Shown here: one piece after another, positions 33,111-42,575 of the stretch
Position numbering within the stretch: the stretch's first letter is position 1
Layout of the letters: the number at the start of each line of letters is the position of its first letter
From: Pseudomonadota bacterium
GTDB lineage: Bacteria; Pseudomonadota; Gammaproteobacteria; Pseudomonadales; Pseudohongiellaceae
Assembly: GCA_027621405.1 (NCBI GenBank)
Contig: JAQCBT010000005.1
Coordinates: 62,001-126,000, forward strand
Reading direction: 5' to 3'
Length of the DNA stretch: 64,000 nucleotides
Notes under the pieces: generated by a model
Seen by the model: only the letters and a program-made list of their open reading frames with translations
Told to the model about the DNA's origin: nothing
Database searches by the model: none
Made by a program: the position numbers and the translations under genes

Positions 33111-34496
33111 ATGGCCAGTCCCTCGATTAAGAACCCGTTGTGCACACCCGCGATGTTAAGCTTCTGTATGCTGCTCTGCGCGCCGATTTCAAGTGAAGCG
33201 GCGGCGGATCCGGACATCATTACGTCCATAAGCGCTACCTCAGTTTCATCCGCTCCAGGTCTCGCCACAGGCAAGGACCCGATTTCCATGAAAAACCTTC
33301 AATTTGCTGCCAACACCGAAGCCAACACCGAAGCCAACACCGAAATAGTCCCCTTCACCATCGCCATCGATGAGGCGGATCTCGATGACTTGCAGCAGCG
33401 CCTGGCCCGCACCCGACTTCCGGATCAGTTGGACGGCATCAGTTGGGAATACGGCACTGACCTGAACTACATGCGCGAGTTGCTGCGCTACTGGCAACAG
33501 GATTTCGACTGGCGAGCCCAGGAGGCAGAGTTAAACCAGTTCGATCATTTCAGGACTTATATCGATGATCTGCAACTACATTTTATCCACCAGAGATCGG
33601 CAAACCCGGATGCCATTCCGCTGTTGCTGGTGCATGGCTGGCCCGGTTCCATCAGTGAATTCGTCAAGGTCATCGGTCCACTCACTGCTCCGGAGCAGCA
33701 CGGCGGCGCAGCGACGGACAGCTTCCATGTCATTGCGCCCTCCCTGCCGGGATTCGGGTTCTCCGGGATCCCCGACCAGACGGGGTTCAGCCCCGAGCGC
33801 ATTGCCCTCATCCTCGCGGACCTGATGCAGCGCCTGGGATACGATCGCTATGCACTGGCCGGAGGCGACTGGGGTGCCATCATCAACAGGCACCTGGCCA
33901 ATCACTATCCGGATCGACTCATTGGCCTGCATTCCAATATGCTGCTGGCCAGCCCGCCCCAGGACGAGGCCGCGTTGGCACGAACAGAGCCGTCAGAGGT
34001 TGCCCTGCAGGCCGCCCGCCGTGAATACATGCAGAATGAGGTGGGTTACCAACAGATTCAGGGTACCAAGCCCCAGACCCTGGGCTATGGGCTCAATGAT
34101 TCCCCTGCCGGGCTCGCCGCCTGGATCGTGGAGAAGTTTCACGGCTGGGCCGACATGCCGCAGGATGCCAGCGGCAATCTGGACAACAACTTCAGCAAGG
34201 ACGAGCTGCTGACCAACATCTCCATCTACTGGTTCACCGGCACCATCACCTCGTCGACCCGCATCTATTACGAGAATCGCAATACACCCAGCATCAAGCC
34301 CATGGGTTATATCGACGTACCAACCGGTGTCGCCCTGTTCCCTGCAGAGATCTATGTCTCGCCAAGGACTTGGGCCGAGGCCTCCTATGACCTGCGGCAC
34401 TACACCGTCATGCCCCGCGGCGGACACTTTGCCGCCCTGGAGCAACCGCTGCTGTACCTGGAAGACCTGCGACAATTTTACCGTTTACTGCGATGA
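33111..34496 (+). CDS. Exported epoxide hydrolase (microsomal-type, EHN + alpha/beta hydrolase)
   Basis: 461 residues. A signal-like N-terminus (hydrophobic near residues 13-28, ending SSEAAA) suggests export. The EHN domain (about 80-185) is followed by the alpha/beta hydrolase with oxyanion motif VHGWPGS, the nucleophile Asp in AGGDWGAI, and the C-terminal His in MPRGGHFAALEQP. Microsomal-type enzymes open epoxides to diols, including juvenile-hormone-like and aromatic epoxides. Three perfect copies of a 12-bp unit (33309-33344) encode repeated Ala-Asn-Thr-Glu in the linker before EHN. An AbgT transporter follows 83 bp downstream. Start at GTAATGG, weak. Confidence 0.87.
   Translation: MASPSIKNPLCTPAMLSFCMLLCAPISSEAAADPDIITSISATSVSSAPGLATGKDPISMKNLQFAANTEANTEANTEIVPFTIAIDEADLDDLQQRLARTRLPDQLDGISWEYGTDLNYMRELLRYWQQDFDWRAQEAELNQFDHFRTYIDDLQLHFIHQRSANPDAIPLLLVHGWPGSISEFVKVIGPLTAPEQHGGAATDSFHVIAPSLPGFGFSGIPDQTGFSPERIALILADLMQRLGYDRYALAGGDWGAIINRHLANHYPDRLIGLHSNMLLASPPQDEAALARTEPSEVALQAARREYMQNEVGYQQIQGTKPQTLGYGLNDSPAGLAAWIVEKFHGWADMPQDASGNLDNNFSKDELLTNISIYWFTGTITSSTRIYYENRNTPSIKPMGYIDVPTGVALFPAEIYVSPRTWAEASYDLRHYTVMPRGGHFAALEQPLLYLEDLRQFYRLLR
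33309..33344 (+). repeat. Three tandem copies of a 12-bp coding repeat
   Basis: GCCAACACCGAA three times without change, in frame within the epoxide hydrolase gene, encoding (Ala-Asn-Thr-Glu)3 in a linker. Perfect identity suggests recent slippage expansion. Confidence 0.9.
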
Positions 34497-34579
34497 TGCC
34501 CTTCACTACAGTAACCGGCTCGACGATAACACCGTAACGGCGACCCAAGCCTGCAAATGACAACTCAAGAAACGAATCG

Positions 34580-36163
34580 ATGACTGACACCCATATTGCC
34601 CATTCCCCCGCCAGTGAAATGAAAGGCGTCCTGGCCTGGATAGAACGCTCCGGTAACAAACTGCCTGATCCCGTCTTCATCTTCCTCTATTGTATCCTCG
34701 GGGTCGTGGCAATCAGCGTCGTCGCTGCCCTGGCGGGTGTGTCTGCTCCTCACCCAACCCAGATGGATGCGGCGGGGAATCCCGTGCTGGTGAGTGCCGA
34801 GAGCCTGCTGTCAGCCAATAACATCCAGCGCCTGCTGGTGGAGATGCCCGCGACCTTCGCCGGATTCCATCCGCTCGGCTATGTGCTGGTGGTCATGCTG
34901 GGTGCGGGGGTGGCGGAACGCTCTGGCCTGTTTGCCACGGCCATGAGCGGTGCCGTGTCCAAGGCGCCCAGGCTCCTTCTAACCCCGGCGGTCGCCCTAA
35001 TCGGCATGATGGGTAACCTGGCAGCGGATGCGGCCTATGTGGTGCTGATTCCGCTGGCAGGCGTGATCTTTGCTGCCGCCGGCCGCCATCCCATCGCCGG
35101 TATCGCCGCTGCCTTCGCCGGTGTCTCTGGCGGCTTCTCCGCTAACCTGATGCCAGGCCAGCTGGATGCTCTGTTGTTCGGAATCACCGAGGCCGCAGCG
35201 GAAACCATACTGCCCAGCTGGGATGCGAACATCGCGGGCAATGCCTACTTCATTATCGCCATGACCTTCGTGTTCCTGCCAGTGATCTGGTATGTCACCG
35301 ACAAGATCATCGAGCCACGACTGGCGCCGATCCTGCCCGGGCAGATGGAGAGCAGTACGGCCGGCATGATCAAGGATCCCAACGCGTCTCTGACCGAGGG
35401 TGAAGTGCGCGGATTGAAACGTGCCGGCTATGCCACCCTGGCGATCGTGGCTCTGTGGATATTCCTTAGTGTGGGACCTGGCACTCCCTTGATCAACGAA
35501 GATGCCAGCCCGGAAGCCAGGCTGAATCCCCTGTTCCAGTCCCTGGTGGCCGGATTCTTCTTCCTCTTCCTTGCGGCAGGTTGGGCCTATGGATCGGCCG
35601 CCGGTTCCATTTCCAACCACCGGGATGTGGTGAAGATGATGAGTGAGGCCATGGGTGATCTCGCCTATTATCTCGTGCTGGCATTCGCAGCGGCCCATTT
35701 TGTTGCCATGTTTAACTGGTCAAACCTGGGGCTTATCTTTGCCATCAAGGGCGCGGCCGTGCTGGAAAGTTCCAGCCTGCCGGATTCCATCCTGCTAGCC
35801 TTCATCATCCTGTTCGGAGCGTTTATCAATTTGTTTATCGGTTCTGCCAGTGCCAAGTGGGCCCTACTGGCTCCGGTACTGGTGCCGATGCTGATGCTGT
35901 TGGGCCTGAGCCCGGAGATGAGCACAGCGGCCTACCGTGTCGGTGATGGCGCAACCAATATCATCACCCCGCTCATGCCCTATTTCCCATTGATACTGGT
36001 GTTCTGCCAGCGCTGGCAGAAAGAATTTGGCCTGGGGAGCCTGGCGGCTACGATGCTGCCCTATTCCATCCTGCTGCTGGTATCCGGCATCGTGATGACC
36101 ATGCTATGGGTGATTCTCAATCTGCCGTTGGGTCCCAATGCGCCCATGGGGTTCAGCCTGTAG
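34580..36163 (+). CDS. AbgT family transporter (p-aminobenzoyl-glutamate/antimetabolite)
   Basis: 527-residue inner-membrane protein with about nine to ten helices. Family marks are WIERSGNKLPDPVFIF near the start, GFHPLGYVLVVMLGAGVAERSGLF, and GSASAKWALLAPVLVPML, with NIITPLMPYFPLI near the end. AbgT proteins import p-aminobenzoyl-glutamate (a folate breakdown product) or export sulfonamides. Which applies here cannot be told. No abgA or abgB peptidase genes lie beside it. Confidence 0.93.
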   Translation: MTDTHIAHSPASEMKGVLAWIERSGNKLPDPVFIFLYCILGVVAISVVAALAGVSAPHPTQMDAAGNPVLVSAESLLSANNIQRLLVEMPATFAGFHPLGYVLVVMLGAGVAERSGLFATAMSGAVSKAPRLLLTPAVALIGMMGNLAADAAYVVLIPLAGVIFAAAGRHPIAGIAAAFAGVSGGFSANLMPGQLDALLFGITEAAAETILPSWDANIAGNAYFIIAMTFVFLPVIWYVTDKIIEPRLAPILPGQMESSTAGMIKDPNASLTEGEVRGLKRAGYATLAIVALWIFLSVGPGTPLINEDASPEARLNPLFQSLVAGFFFLFLAAGWAYGSAAGSISNHRDVVKMMSEAMGDLAYYLVLAFAAAHFVAMFNWSNLGLIFAIKGAAVLESSSLPDSILLAFIILFGAFINLFIGSASAKWALLAPVLVPMLMLLGLSPEMSTAAYRVGDGATNIITPLMPYFPLILVFCQRWQKEFGLGSLAATMLPYSILLLVSGIVMTMLWVILNLPLGPNAPMGFSL

Positions 36164-36240
36164 CGCTTGTCTTGCAGCCAGCCGCATGTAGGCAGTATCG
36201 AGTCATCAGCAGAAGCTGAAGACAATATAGATGTGATTCT

Positions 36241-38805
36241 TCAGGCAGAATTCCTGGACGCGTTGATATTGCCGAACAGGCTACGCACGATCATCTTCTC
36301 GTAGACCGCGAGCCGCGACTGCTCTCCGGCATGGGCTGACATCTCCCGCACTTTCATCAGGGCGTATTGCTGGATCACGAGTAGCGGCAGGACGATCTCC
36401 ATGCGCAGTCGCACACTGTTCTGGTTTGTGGAATGGTCTTCCATCAATACTGTTTGACCTGACACCTTCAGGACCATGGCCCGACTGAGCTCGTACTCGT
36501 CATAGATCTGTTGCCAGAACTCGCCGAAGACTGGGTCATCCCGCATATAGGACGTGAGCTTGAAGATCGATTTGCTCATGCTCTGCATGCTATTGGAGAT
36601 AAGCGCCTCGAAGAATTTCGAGTCACGGTACAGGGCCTGGCACTCTTCCAGTCTTCCCTGCTCTTCAAGGAATTTCAGGGCGGTGCCCACGCCGTAGTAT
36701 CCGGGTACGTTCTGCTTCAGCTGTGCCCAGGAGCCGACGAAGGGAATGGCACGCAGGTCTTCGAAACGCAGTTTGCTGTCACCACCCCGTTTTGCCGGAC
36801 GACTGCCGATGTTGGACTGCGCGTAGTAATGCAGGGTGCTCATCTGTTCCAGGTAAGGAAGGAACAGCGGATGCGCCTTGAAGTCGCAGTACTTCTCATA
36901 AGCGATATCAGCCAGCTCCTGCATGAGCGCGCGTTGCGCAGCAGTAAACTCCCGTTCCGGGTGATCATAGAGATTGCATTCTAGGCCAGCAGCCAACAGC
37001 TGTCTCAGGTTATGGGCTGCTGCCACCTCGGTGCCGTAGTAGGAGCTTATGGTCTGCCCCTGAATCGTGAGGTGGATCTGGTTGCTTTCCACCTGCTTGC
37101 CCAGTGCCGCATAAAACTTGTAGGTGCTGCCTCCACCCCTGGCCGGTGGCCCACCACGGCCATCGAAGAAGATAACCTCGACCTTGTTCTCGCGGGAGAT
37201 TGAAGTGATGGCCTCCTTCGCCTGGTAGATGGCCCAGTTCGCCATCAGGTAGCCACCGTCCTTGGTGCCGTCAGAGAAACCAAGCATCACTGTCTGCTGA
37301 TTGCGCCTCTGCTCAACATGGGCTCGATAGGCAGGAATGGCATAGAGTTCAGCCATGCTTGCCCGCGACCTCTGCAGGTCATCGATAGTCTCGAACAGGG
37401 GAACGATGTCCAGGGTCAGCTCTTTCCAGCCGGCAATGCGCGCCAGCGCCATGACATTCAGGACGTCCTTCGCACCGCGGCAGTTGGAAATGATGTAGCG
37501 GTGACAACCGGACTCCCCATTGCTGGACTGTATCTCGCGAATGAGGGCGAGTGATTCCAGAGTGTCTCTCTCTACCGGGTCTTGCAACTCGTCCGGGGAT
37601 GCCGTCCCCTCTACCCTTATCAGGCGCTGTAACTTTTCGCTGACATCAAGCTCGTTGTAGTCCGCACCCAGCAACTCCGGGTGCAATGCATGCACGCTCT
37701 GCAAGGTGCGTTCGATTACCCGTGAGTCCTGCCGAATATCCAGGCTGGCGAAGTAGAACCCGAACATGTCGACCTTGAGCTGGAAGGATTGCAACTGGTC
37801 GAGGTAGAGTCCCTGGTAGTTCTGCCGCACGTCTTCGGCGATGCTCTGCAACTTAGCCTGGAATTCAGCCGCGTTCTCGAAGCTTTCATCCGCTTCGCCG
37901 GTGAGTTCTGCGTGCAGGCGATGCTCCAGCTCTTCCAGTTTTCCGTAAACACCCTTGAAGCTCAGCCGCCGCTTCAGGGCGCGCAGGTCGTTGCGATAAC
38001 ACTCCAGGATAATGAAGCGCAACTTCGCCGCCACCTTGCGCGTCTCGACACAGGTAACGAAGGGATTGCCATCCCGGTCACCACCGGGCCAGAAGCCGAC
38101 GCTAAGGAGCTGGTTGCCGGTCCCAGGCTCCCGGTAGTGGGCCAGCTGTTCCGCAATCTGTCCGAACACAGGATAGAAGATATTTCCCAGATACCAGGTG
38201 AGTTCTACTGCCTCTTCATAGGGGGAAGGTTTCGTGTGTTTGAAGAAGGGTGTGTTACCCAACTGCTGCAGGATGTCGCGCACCGCATCTACATCACTGT
38301 TCTGGATCGCTTCGGTGAGGTCGGTAATGATGGCCAGCACCTGTCCTGGATAGAACTGGGTTGGGTGGGCAGTCAGTATGACCCGGGCGCCGAACTTCTT
38401 CAGCAGCTCCCGTAACTTATCATCAAGACCATCGACCCCTACGCTCTCGGCAAGCTGGCGCAGGCGATTGGATTCACGGGTGTAGTGAATTGCCTCATAG
38501 GCGGCATCCTCCAGTGCATCGATCAGCACCACCTGGCGCTCGACATACTGGATTACCTTGAACAGGAACTGGATCTGCTGCTCCTCAGTAAAGTTCGGCC
38601 TGTGGGCATCGAAGAAACCGGAAATGATCTGCAGCGGACTCAGGCCTGCATCCAGTCCTTTGTTGCAGGCTTCATCCAGCAACGGCAGCAGTAGTCCGGT
38701 CTGCTCGATGGCGTCCAGCGGCAGGGTCAGGAACAGGCTGTTGTAAAGCTGGTATTTAAGCTCTACCTCTCTCTCGTAAATATCCTTGTCGCGCGCAAAT
38801 TCCAT
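36241..38805 (-). CDS. ppc: Phosphoenolpyruvate carboxylase, variant clade
   Basis: 854-residue enzyme that makes oxaloacetate from PEP and bicarbonate. The catalytic His is in LTAHPTQ near residue 143 (most members have LTAHPTE). The glycine/arginine loop near residue 550 reads FFDGRGGPPARGGG, where E. coli-type enzymes have HGRGGSIGRGG. The C-terminus ends NINASRNSA instead of the usual NIxGIAAGMRNTG. All three differences match a divergent PEPC group I associate with Bacteroidetes and some marine bacteria. Active-site Arg residues remain, so it should be functional; allosteric behaviour may differ. Confidence 0.92.
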   Translation of the reverse strand: MEFARDKDIYEREVELKYQLYNSLFLTLPLDAIEQTGLLLPLLDEACNKGLDAGLSPLQIISGFFDAHRPNFTEEQQIQFLFKVIQYVERQVVLIDALEDAAYEAIHYTRESNRLRQLAESVGVDGLDDKLRELLKKFGARVILTAHPTQFYPGQVLAIITDLTEAIQNSDVDAVRDILQQLGNTPFFKHTKPSPYEEAVELTWYLGNIFYPVFGQIAEQLAHYREPGTGNQLLSVGFWPGGDRDGNPFVTCVETRKVAAKLRFIILECYRNDLRALKRRLSFKGVYGKLEELEHRLHAELTGEADESFENAAEFQAKLQSIAEDVRQNYQGLYLDQLQSFQLKVDMFGFYFASLDIRQDSRVIERTLQSVHALHPELLGADYNELDVSEKLQRLIRVEGTASPDELQDPVERDTLESLALIREIQSSNGESGCHRYIISNCRGAKDVLNVMALARIAGWKELTLDIVPLFETIDDLQRSRASMAELYAIPAYRAHVEQRRNQQTVMLGFSDGTKDGGYLMANWAIYQAKEAITSISRENKVEVIFFDGRGGPPARGGGSTYKFYAALGKQVESNQIHLTIQGQTISSYYGTEVAAAHNLRQLLAAGLECNLYDHPEREFTAAQRALMQELADIAYEKYCDFKAHPLFLPYLEQMSTLHYYAQSNIGSRPAKRGGDSKLRFEDLRAIPFVGSWAQLKQNVPGYYGVGTALKFLEEQGRLEECQALYRDSKFFEALISNSMQSMSKSIFKLTSYMRDDPVFGEFWQQIYDEYELSRAMVLKVSGQTVLMEDHSTNQNSVRLRMEIVLPLLVIQQYALMKVREMSAHAGEQSRLAVYEKMIVRSLFGNINASRNSA

Positions 38806-38881
38806 TTTATTGCCTGTGCTCTTTATTTCCTGTGCCGTATCCGAATACTAAGTGTTATGGAGTTGATCAGATCAAAAATTT

Positions 38882-39817
38882 CTAGAAGCGTGCACGCAGA
38901 ATCACCGGTGGTTCAGGATTGGTGAAATTCGGCTGTACGACGAACACATCTTCACCCGCCACCGCAGCCGTGGTGGCCTGGCCCTCGAAGCTGGCGATGC
39001 CTACTACGCGGGCGCTGCGCCAGTTATCGTCGCTGCGGAACTTGAGTACACGGCTTTCGCTGTTGGAAGTCACTACCAGGGTACCGTCTGGTGCCCACAC
39101 CAATCCGTCCGCCCCGGCGGCAGAGAAATCCAGCTCGACGATTGACCAGTTGTCTGGAGAATTCACCGGCACCTTCAGTATCTGTCCCGTGCCCAGTGCC
39201 GCCACCAGCAGGTAACCGGCCGGGTGGTACTCGATGCCATTGAGACTGAAACCGGCATCCTGCCCCAGGTCAAGTAACACACTGGGCTGGTAGTAGCGAT
39301 CCACCCGATAGACGATGTTCATCGGCGAGTCGGTAACGAACGCCGTACCGGCCGCGCTGATAGCCACATCGTTGGCGAAATGACTGGAGTTCGCGGGACG
39401 ATTCTCGATGGCTGCCTTGAGATCCACCATGGCCAGTCGTTCACCACTGCCAAGGTCGTAGACCCCCAGCATGGCATTGCTCACATCACCACCGAAATTG
39501 GCATTGGCTACCAGCAGGCGGTTGCCGGCTTCATCTGCCTCTATGCCGACGGAAGCCATTAATGCGTCGTCTTCGATCACCGGCACCAGGCTGCCGCTGT
39601 TCAACACCTGGTAGACGGTGCCATCCACCATGGAGCCAACCAGCAGGCGATTGTTGCGGCTGTCATATTCGATGCCTTCCGGCACGAAGCCTCCGCGCTC
39701 GGCAATAATCAGGTCGGCAATACCGCTGCTACTGCCACCGGTGCTGGCACAGGCGGTCAAGAGAGAGATCAGGGTGCCGCCGGCGGCGATGCGCAGGCAG
39801 TTCGAGAGTAAGTTCAT
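38882..39817 (-). CDS. Lipoprotein with SMP-30/NHL-like beta-propeller
   Basis: 311 residues. A lipoprotein signal peptide ends at the lipobox LLTAC with acylated C23; the next residues are ASTGG, so no Asp+2 inner-membrane retention, which points to the outer membrane. The body has repeated motifs such as GIEYDSRNNRLLVG, GIEYHPAGYLLVA and GLVWAPDGTLVVTS, typical of six-bladed SMP-30/gluconolactonase-like propellers. Metal ligands are not certain. Function unknown; a sugar-lactone hydrolase or binding role is possible. Confidence 0.8.
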   Translation of the reverse strand: MNLLSNCLRIAAGGTLISLLTACASTGGSSSGIADLIIAERGGFVPEGIEYDSRNNRLLVGSMVDGTVYQVLNSGSLVPVIEDDALMASVGIEADEAGNRLLVANANFGGDVSNAMLGVYDLGSGERLAMVDLKAAIENRPANSSHFANDVAISAAGTAFVTDSPMNIVYRVDRYYQPSVLLDLGQDAGFSLNGIEYHPAGYLLVAALGTGQILKVPVNSPDNWSIVELDFSAAGADGLVWAPDGTLVVTSNSESRVLKFRSDDNWRSARVVGIASFEGQATTAAVAGEDVFVVQPNFTNPEPPVILRARF

Positions 39818-39953
39818 GGCGAGTTTCCTTGGTTTTTCATTTCCTGGTGGTTGTTCGAGGCTGCAGCTGGGAACCTGTTTCCAAACCGCAGCACTGTCGA
39901 TTCCACACGCTTGTCGTAGATTAACTTCATGATTCTACCCGCAGTTCACGGAC

Positions 39954-39971
39954 CAGTTCTTGTCAGAACTG
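39954..39971. promoter_or_regulatory. 7-bp inverted repeat between divergent genes
   Basis: CAGTTCT-TGTC-AGAACTG in the 249-bp gap between the lipoprotein and the small membrane protein. Candidate operator; no regulator can be assigned. Confidence 0.35.
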
Positions 39972-40066
39972 TAATTCCGGGCTCCTGGGCTGTAGTAATT
40001 GCTAACGGTGGAGATTTCAGCCTTTAAAGCGCCGCGCGCCTCTGTTTTAATCGCGTCTGCATACTA

Positions 40067-40585
40067 ATGGATCACATTGATCGCGATAGCCGATCGAAAA
40101 AAGGACCGCACTCTCCCACCATGACCCGCTCATCCAGTCCCAAGCCCCAACTCCAGTCACTGATTGCCATAGCACTGTTCACGCCGGCCGCTTCCCTGGC
40201 CGCCCAGGCCGAGACCGAGCAGAGCGTCTGGTTCTGGAACCTGGTGATCGCCCTCATCGTGATGCTGGTAACCATGGCCAGCGCCGCATTGCCCCTTGCC
40301 GCCCTGCGTCAGTGGCAAGGTGGCTGGTTCATGACCGCGGCGGCGCCCCTGGCTGTGCTCGCCCTGTGGGGCGCCCTGATTTTCCTGTCGCGGTTGGACA
40401 ATCCCAATAGCCACCGCCTGTGGCCGTTCGAAATCTTTAGCTGGGCCATGATCAATATGATCTACATGGTGGCCCTGATGACCTACAAACGAAAGGTGGA
40501 CAGGGCCCGGGAAGCGATCGAGGGGCTCGGGGCCTCTCAGGATTCAGCCGATTCCTCAGCGCCAGACTCAGACCAGGCCTCATAG
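40067..40585 (+). CDS. Small membrane protein of unknown function
   Basis: 172 residues (or 154 if the ATG at 40121, MTRSSSPKPQ, is used). A hydrophobic signal-like segment (LIAIALFTPAASLAAQA) is followed by three further helices (FWNLVIALIVMLVTMAS, FMTAAAPLAVLALWGALIF, FSWAMINMIYMVALM) and a charged, Ser/Asp-rich C-terminal tail. No family recognised. Its 3' end overlaps the convergent glpE coding region by 49 bases. Confidence 0.7.
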   Translation: MDHIDRDSRSKKGPHSPTMTRSSSPKPQLQSLIAIALFTPAASLAAQAETEQSVWFWNLVIALIVMLVTMASAALPLAALRQWQGGWFMTAAAPLAVLALWGALIFLSRLDNPNSHRLWPFEIFSWAMINMIYMVALMTYKRKVDRAREAIEGLGASQDSADSSAPDSDQAS

Positions 40586-40875
40586 CCACCGTCCAGGCTG
40601 TAAGTCTTGTGAAATCCCTGTTCGGCGAGATAGGCCGCCGCGCTCTGGCTCATATGGCCATGGTAGCAACAGACGATGACCGGTCGTTCCGGGTCAGCCT
40701 CCATGATGAATTCCTGGATATTGCTGTTGTGCAGATGCATGGCTCCGGGGATATGCGCCCGGGCATAGGAGTCCTCATCCCGAATATCTACCACCTGAAC
40801 ATCCCCATCTACACCGTCTGCCGGGCTCATCATGTCCTGGGCTTCCGCCACTGAAATCCGCTTGAACATCCTCAT
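40537..40875 (-). CDS. glpE: Rhodanese-type thiosulfate sulfurtransferase GlpE
   Basis: 112-residue single-domain rhodanese. The active loop is CCYHGHMS, matching E. coli GlpE MCYHGNSS with the second Cys as the persulfide carrier. It starts MRMFKRISVAEAQDMM and ends in an acidic tail AEESAES encoded in the region overlapping the membrane protein. It may move sulfane sulfur to cyanide or thioredoxin. Confidence 0.9.
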   Translation of the reverse strand: MRMFKRISVAEAQDMMSPADGVDGDVQVVDIRDEDSYARAHIPGAMHLHNSNIQEFIMEADPERPVIVCCYHGHMSQSAAAYLAEQGFHKTYSLDGGYEAWSESGAEESAES

Positions 40876-40988
40876 TTACCTGCCGCTGGATAAAGCCTGC
40901 AGACTAGCAAACTCGGGGCCTTCAGTCATTGCCCCCGGTGCTGGCCGGTGATTGTGGGGCGGCTTCTGGACTACCTAAATAGACAGCC

Positions 40989-41029
40989 TAATTAGACACT
41001 TGACTTTGCTTAAGCTGTCTAATTATACT
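40989..41029 (+). promoter_or_regulatory. Putative promoter flanked by a 10-bp inverted repeat upstream of the cyclase gene
   Basis: A -35 TTGACT (41000-41005) and -10 TATACT (41024-41029) with an 18-base spacer. TAATTAGACA at 40989-40998 is repeated inverted as TGTCTAATTA at 41016-41025, so the arms lie just upstream of the -35 and over the spacer/-10. The spacer also holds the palindrome GCTTAAGC (41008-41015). A further TAGACA lies at 40980-40985. This looks like an operator, plausibly bound by the MerR-like domain of the gene it precedes. Confidence 0.55.
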
Positions 41030-41063
41030 GCCCAGCCACACTACAAACAGGGCTGGAAGCAGC

Positions 41064-42575
41064 ATGCTCAACAGCAAGGAACTCATTGAAATTACGGGCA
41101 TTTCCCGGGCTACACTGAATAACTACGTGGCCCTTGGCATACTGCCCAACCCTGTGGTGAAGACGCCTGTTGGCGGCGAGGGTCGGGCAACCCGTTTGGG
41201 GTATTTCGACGACGATGCCGTGGACTGTATAAAGCGGGTTCAGGAGATGAAGAAGCAGGGCTATTCCATGGCCCAGATTGCCGAAGAACTTGGCGGCAAA
41301 GTCACCCCTACCCCGGCAGTGCCCAGCCCGGCCAAAACCAGTTCCTCGGATGGTGAGCAGGGATCGCTCACCCATCTTTCTTTCGCGGCCTCCGTGGACA
41401 GCTTCCCCGGCCCGGCCTACATGGTGAACAACAACTTCGAGTTGATCTGGTGGAACGAGAGCGCCAGTGAGTCTTTCTTTGGTCGTGATCGTGACCTGCC
41501 CGGCGACCTGGAATCCCGCAACTTGCTCAGGCTATTGTTCACTGCCCAGCCCGCTTCTGATGAAAGGCAACTGGAAGACCTGCTGACTCCTCACATGGCG
41601 GCAGCAAAGAAGCGCCTCTCCCAGCAAGCCCTGATCAAGCTCTACTCGGCGATCAGCTCCGATGAGTTGTCCGTGCTCAAGGGTATCTACGACAACGTGG
41701 ATGCCATCGGCAAGGAAGCCATGATTCACTTTCCCGCCATGCTGCGCAGTCAGAATGGCGAGTCCGAGGTATACGACCTCTACATCTGCTTCTACCGGGA
41801 AGGCATCCTGTTCACCTATAGCCCGGTGCAACTGGACGACAACTTCCTGCTGGACTTCCTTAGCAAGCGTAACCATGTCATCAACGAGCTGCTGCGCAAG
41901 CGCAAGCCCTACCTCACCAACGTGGCGGTGATGGTGGCAGACCTGCAGGACTCCACTCGTATCTGCTCCGAATTACCCGCCGAGGAATATTTCGAACTGA
42001 TCAACGACATCTGGCAACAGAGTGAACCCATCTTTCGTAAATACTATGGTACCTACGGCAAACACGCCGGGGACGGCATGGTGTACTACTTCTTCCCCCA
42101 GCCCGATTGCGACTACAAGCTCAATGCGGTGCGTTGCTCCCTCGAGCTGCAGAAGATGATGAAGCAGATCACCCAGCAATGGCAGTCACGCAAGGGCTGG
42201 TTCAGCGACCTGCTTTTAAACATCGGCATCAACGAGGGCCAGGAATGGTTCGGCAGTTTCCATGCCGGCGGCCATGTGGAGTTCACGGTACTGGGCGAGA
42301 CCATCAACCACGCCTCCCGGGTCAGCGATTTTGCTCGTGACGGCTCGGTATGGACTACCAAGTCCATGCTCAACCAGATCCCCTTTGACAAGCGCAAGAA
42401 GATCGCGTTCGGCATCTCCCGCAAGACCCAGCGTGGTGACACGGTGTTTGTCTCAGACACCTATGCCAGCCTGGGCAGCCTGCTGGACGAAGAACACCGC
42501 ACTTACAAGAAGTTTCGTGATGTACACATGTTGCCCATCACGGAAATAAGGGATTTCCTGGACCCGGACCTGTAA
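41064..42575 (+). CDS. MerR-type HTH - PAS-like - class III adenylate cyclase fusion
   Basis: 503 residues. Residues 1-75 form a MerR-like DNA-binding domain (LIEITGISRATLNNYVALG, then YFDDDAVDCIKRVQEM). Residues about 112-160 resemble a PAS start (FPGPAYMVNNNFELIWWNES). Residues about 285-470 are a class III nucleotide cyclase: metal Asp D293 in VADLQDST, second Asp D337 in KHAGDGM, transition-state N415 and R419 in TINHASRV. Lys333 and Thr408 occupy the base-selecting positions as in adenylate cyclases such as CyaB1, so cAMP is the likely product. The Ala/Pro/Ser linker (80-100) separates HTH and sensor. A palindromic promoter lies just upstream. A cyclase carrying its own DNA-binding domain is unusual. 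Confidence 0.88.
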   Translation: MLNSKELIEITGISRATLNNYVALGILPNPVVKTPVGGEGRATRLGYFDDDAVDCIKRVQEMKKQGYSMAQIAEELGGKVTPTPAVPSPAKTSSSDGEQGSLTHLSFAASVDSFPGPAYMVNNNFELIWWNESASESFFGRDRDLPGDLESRNLLRLLFTAQPASDERQLEDLLTPHMAAAKKRLSQQALIKLYSAISSDELSVLKGIYDNVDAIGKEAMIHFPAMLRSQNGESEVYDLYICFYREGILFTYSPVQLDDNFLLDFLSKRNHVINELLRKRKPYLTNVAVMVADLQDSTRICSELPAEEYFELINDIWQQSEPIFRKYYGTYGKHAGDGMVYYFFPQPDCDYKLNAVRCSLELQKMMKQITQQWQSRKGWFSDLLLNIGINEGQEWFGSFHAGGHVEFTVLGETINHASRVSDFARDGSVWTTKSMLNQIPFDKRKKIAFGISRKTQRGDTVFVSDTYASLGSLLDEEHRTYKKFRDVHMLPITEIRDFLDPDL

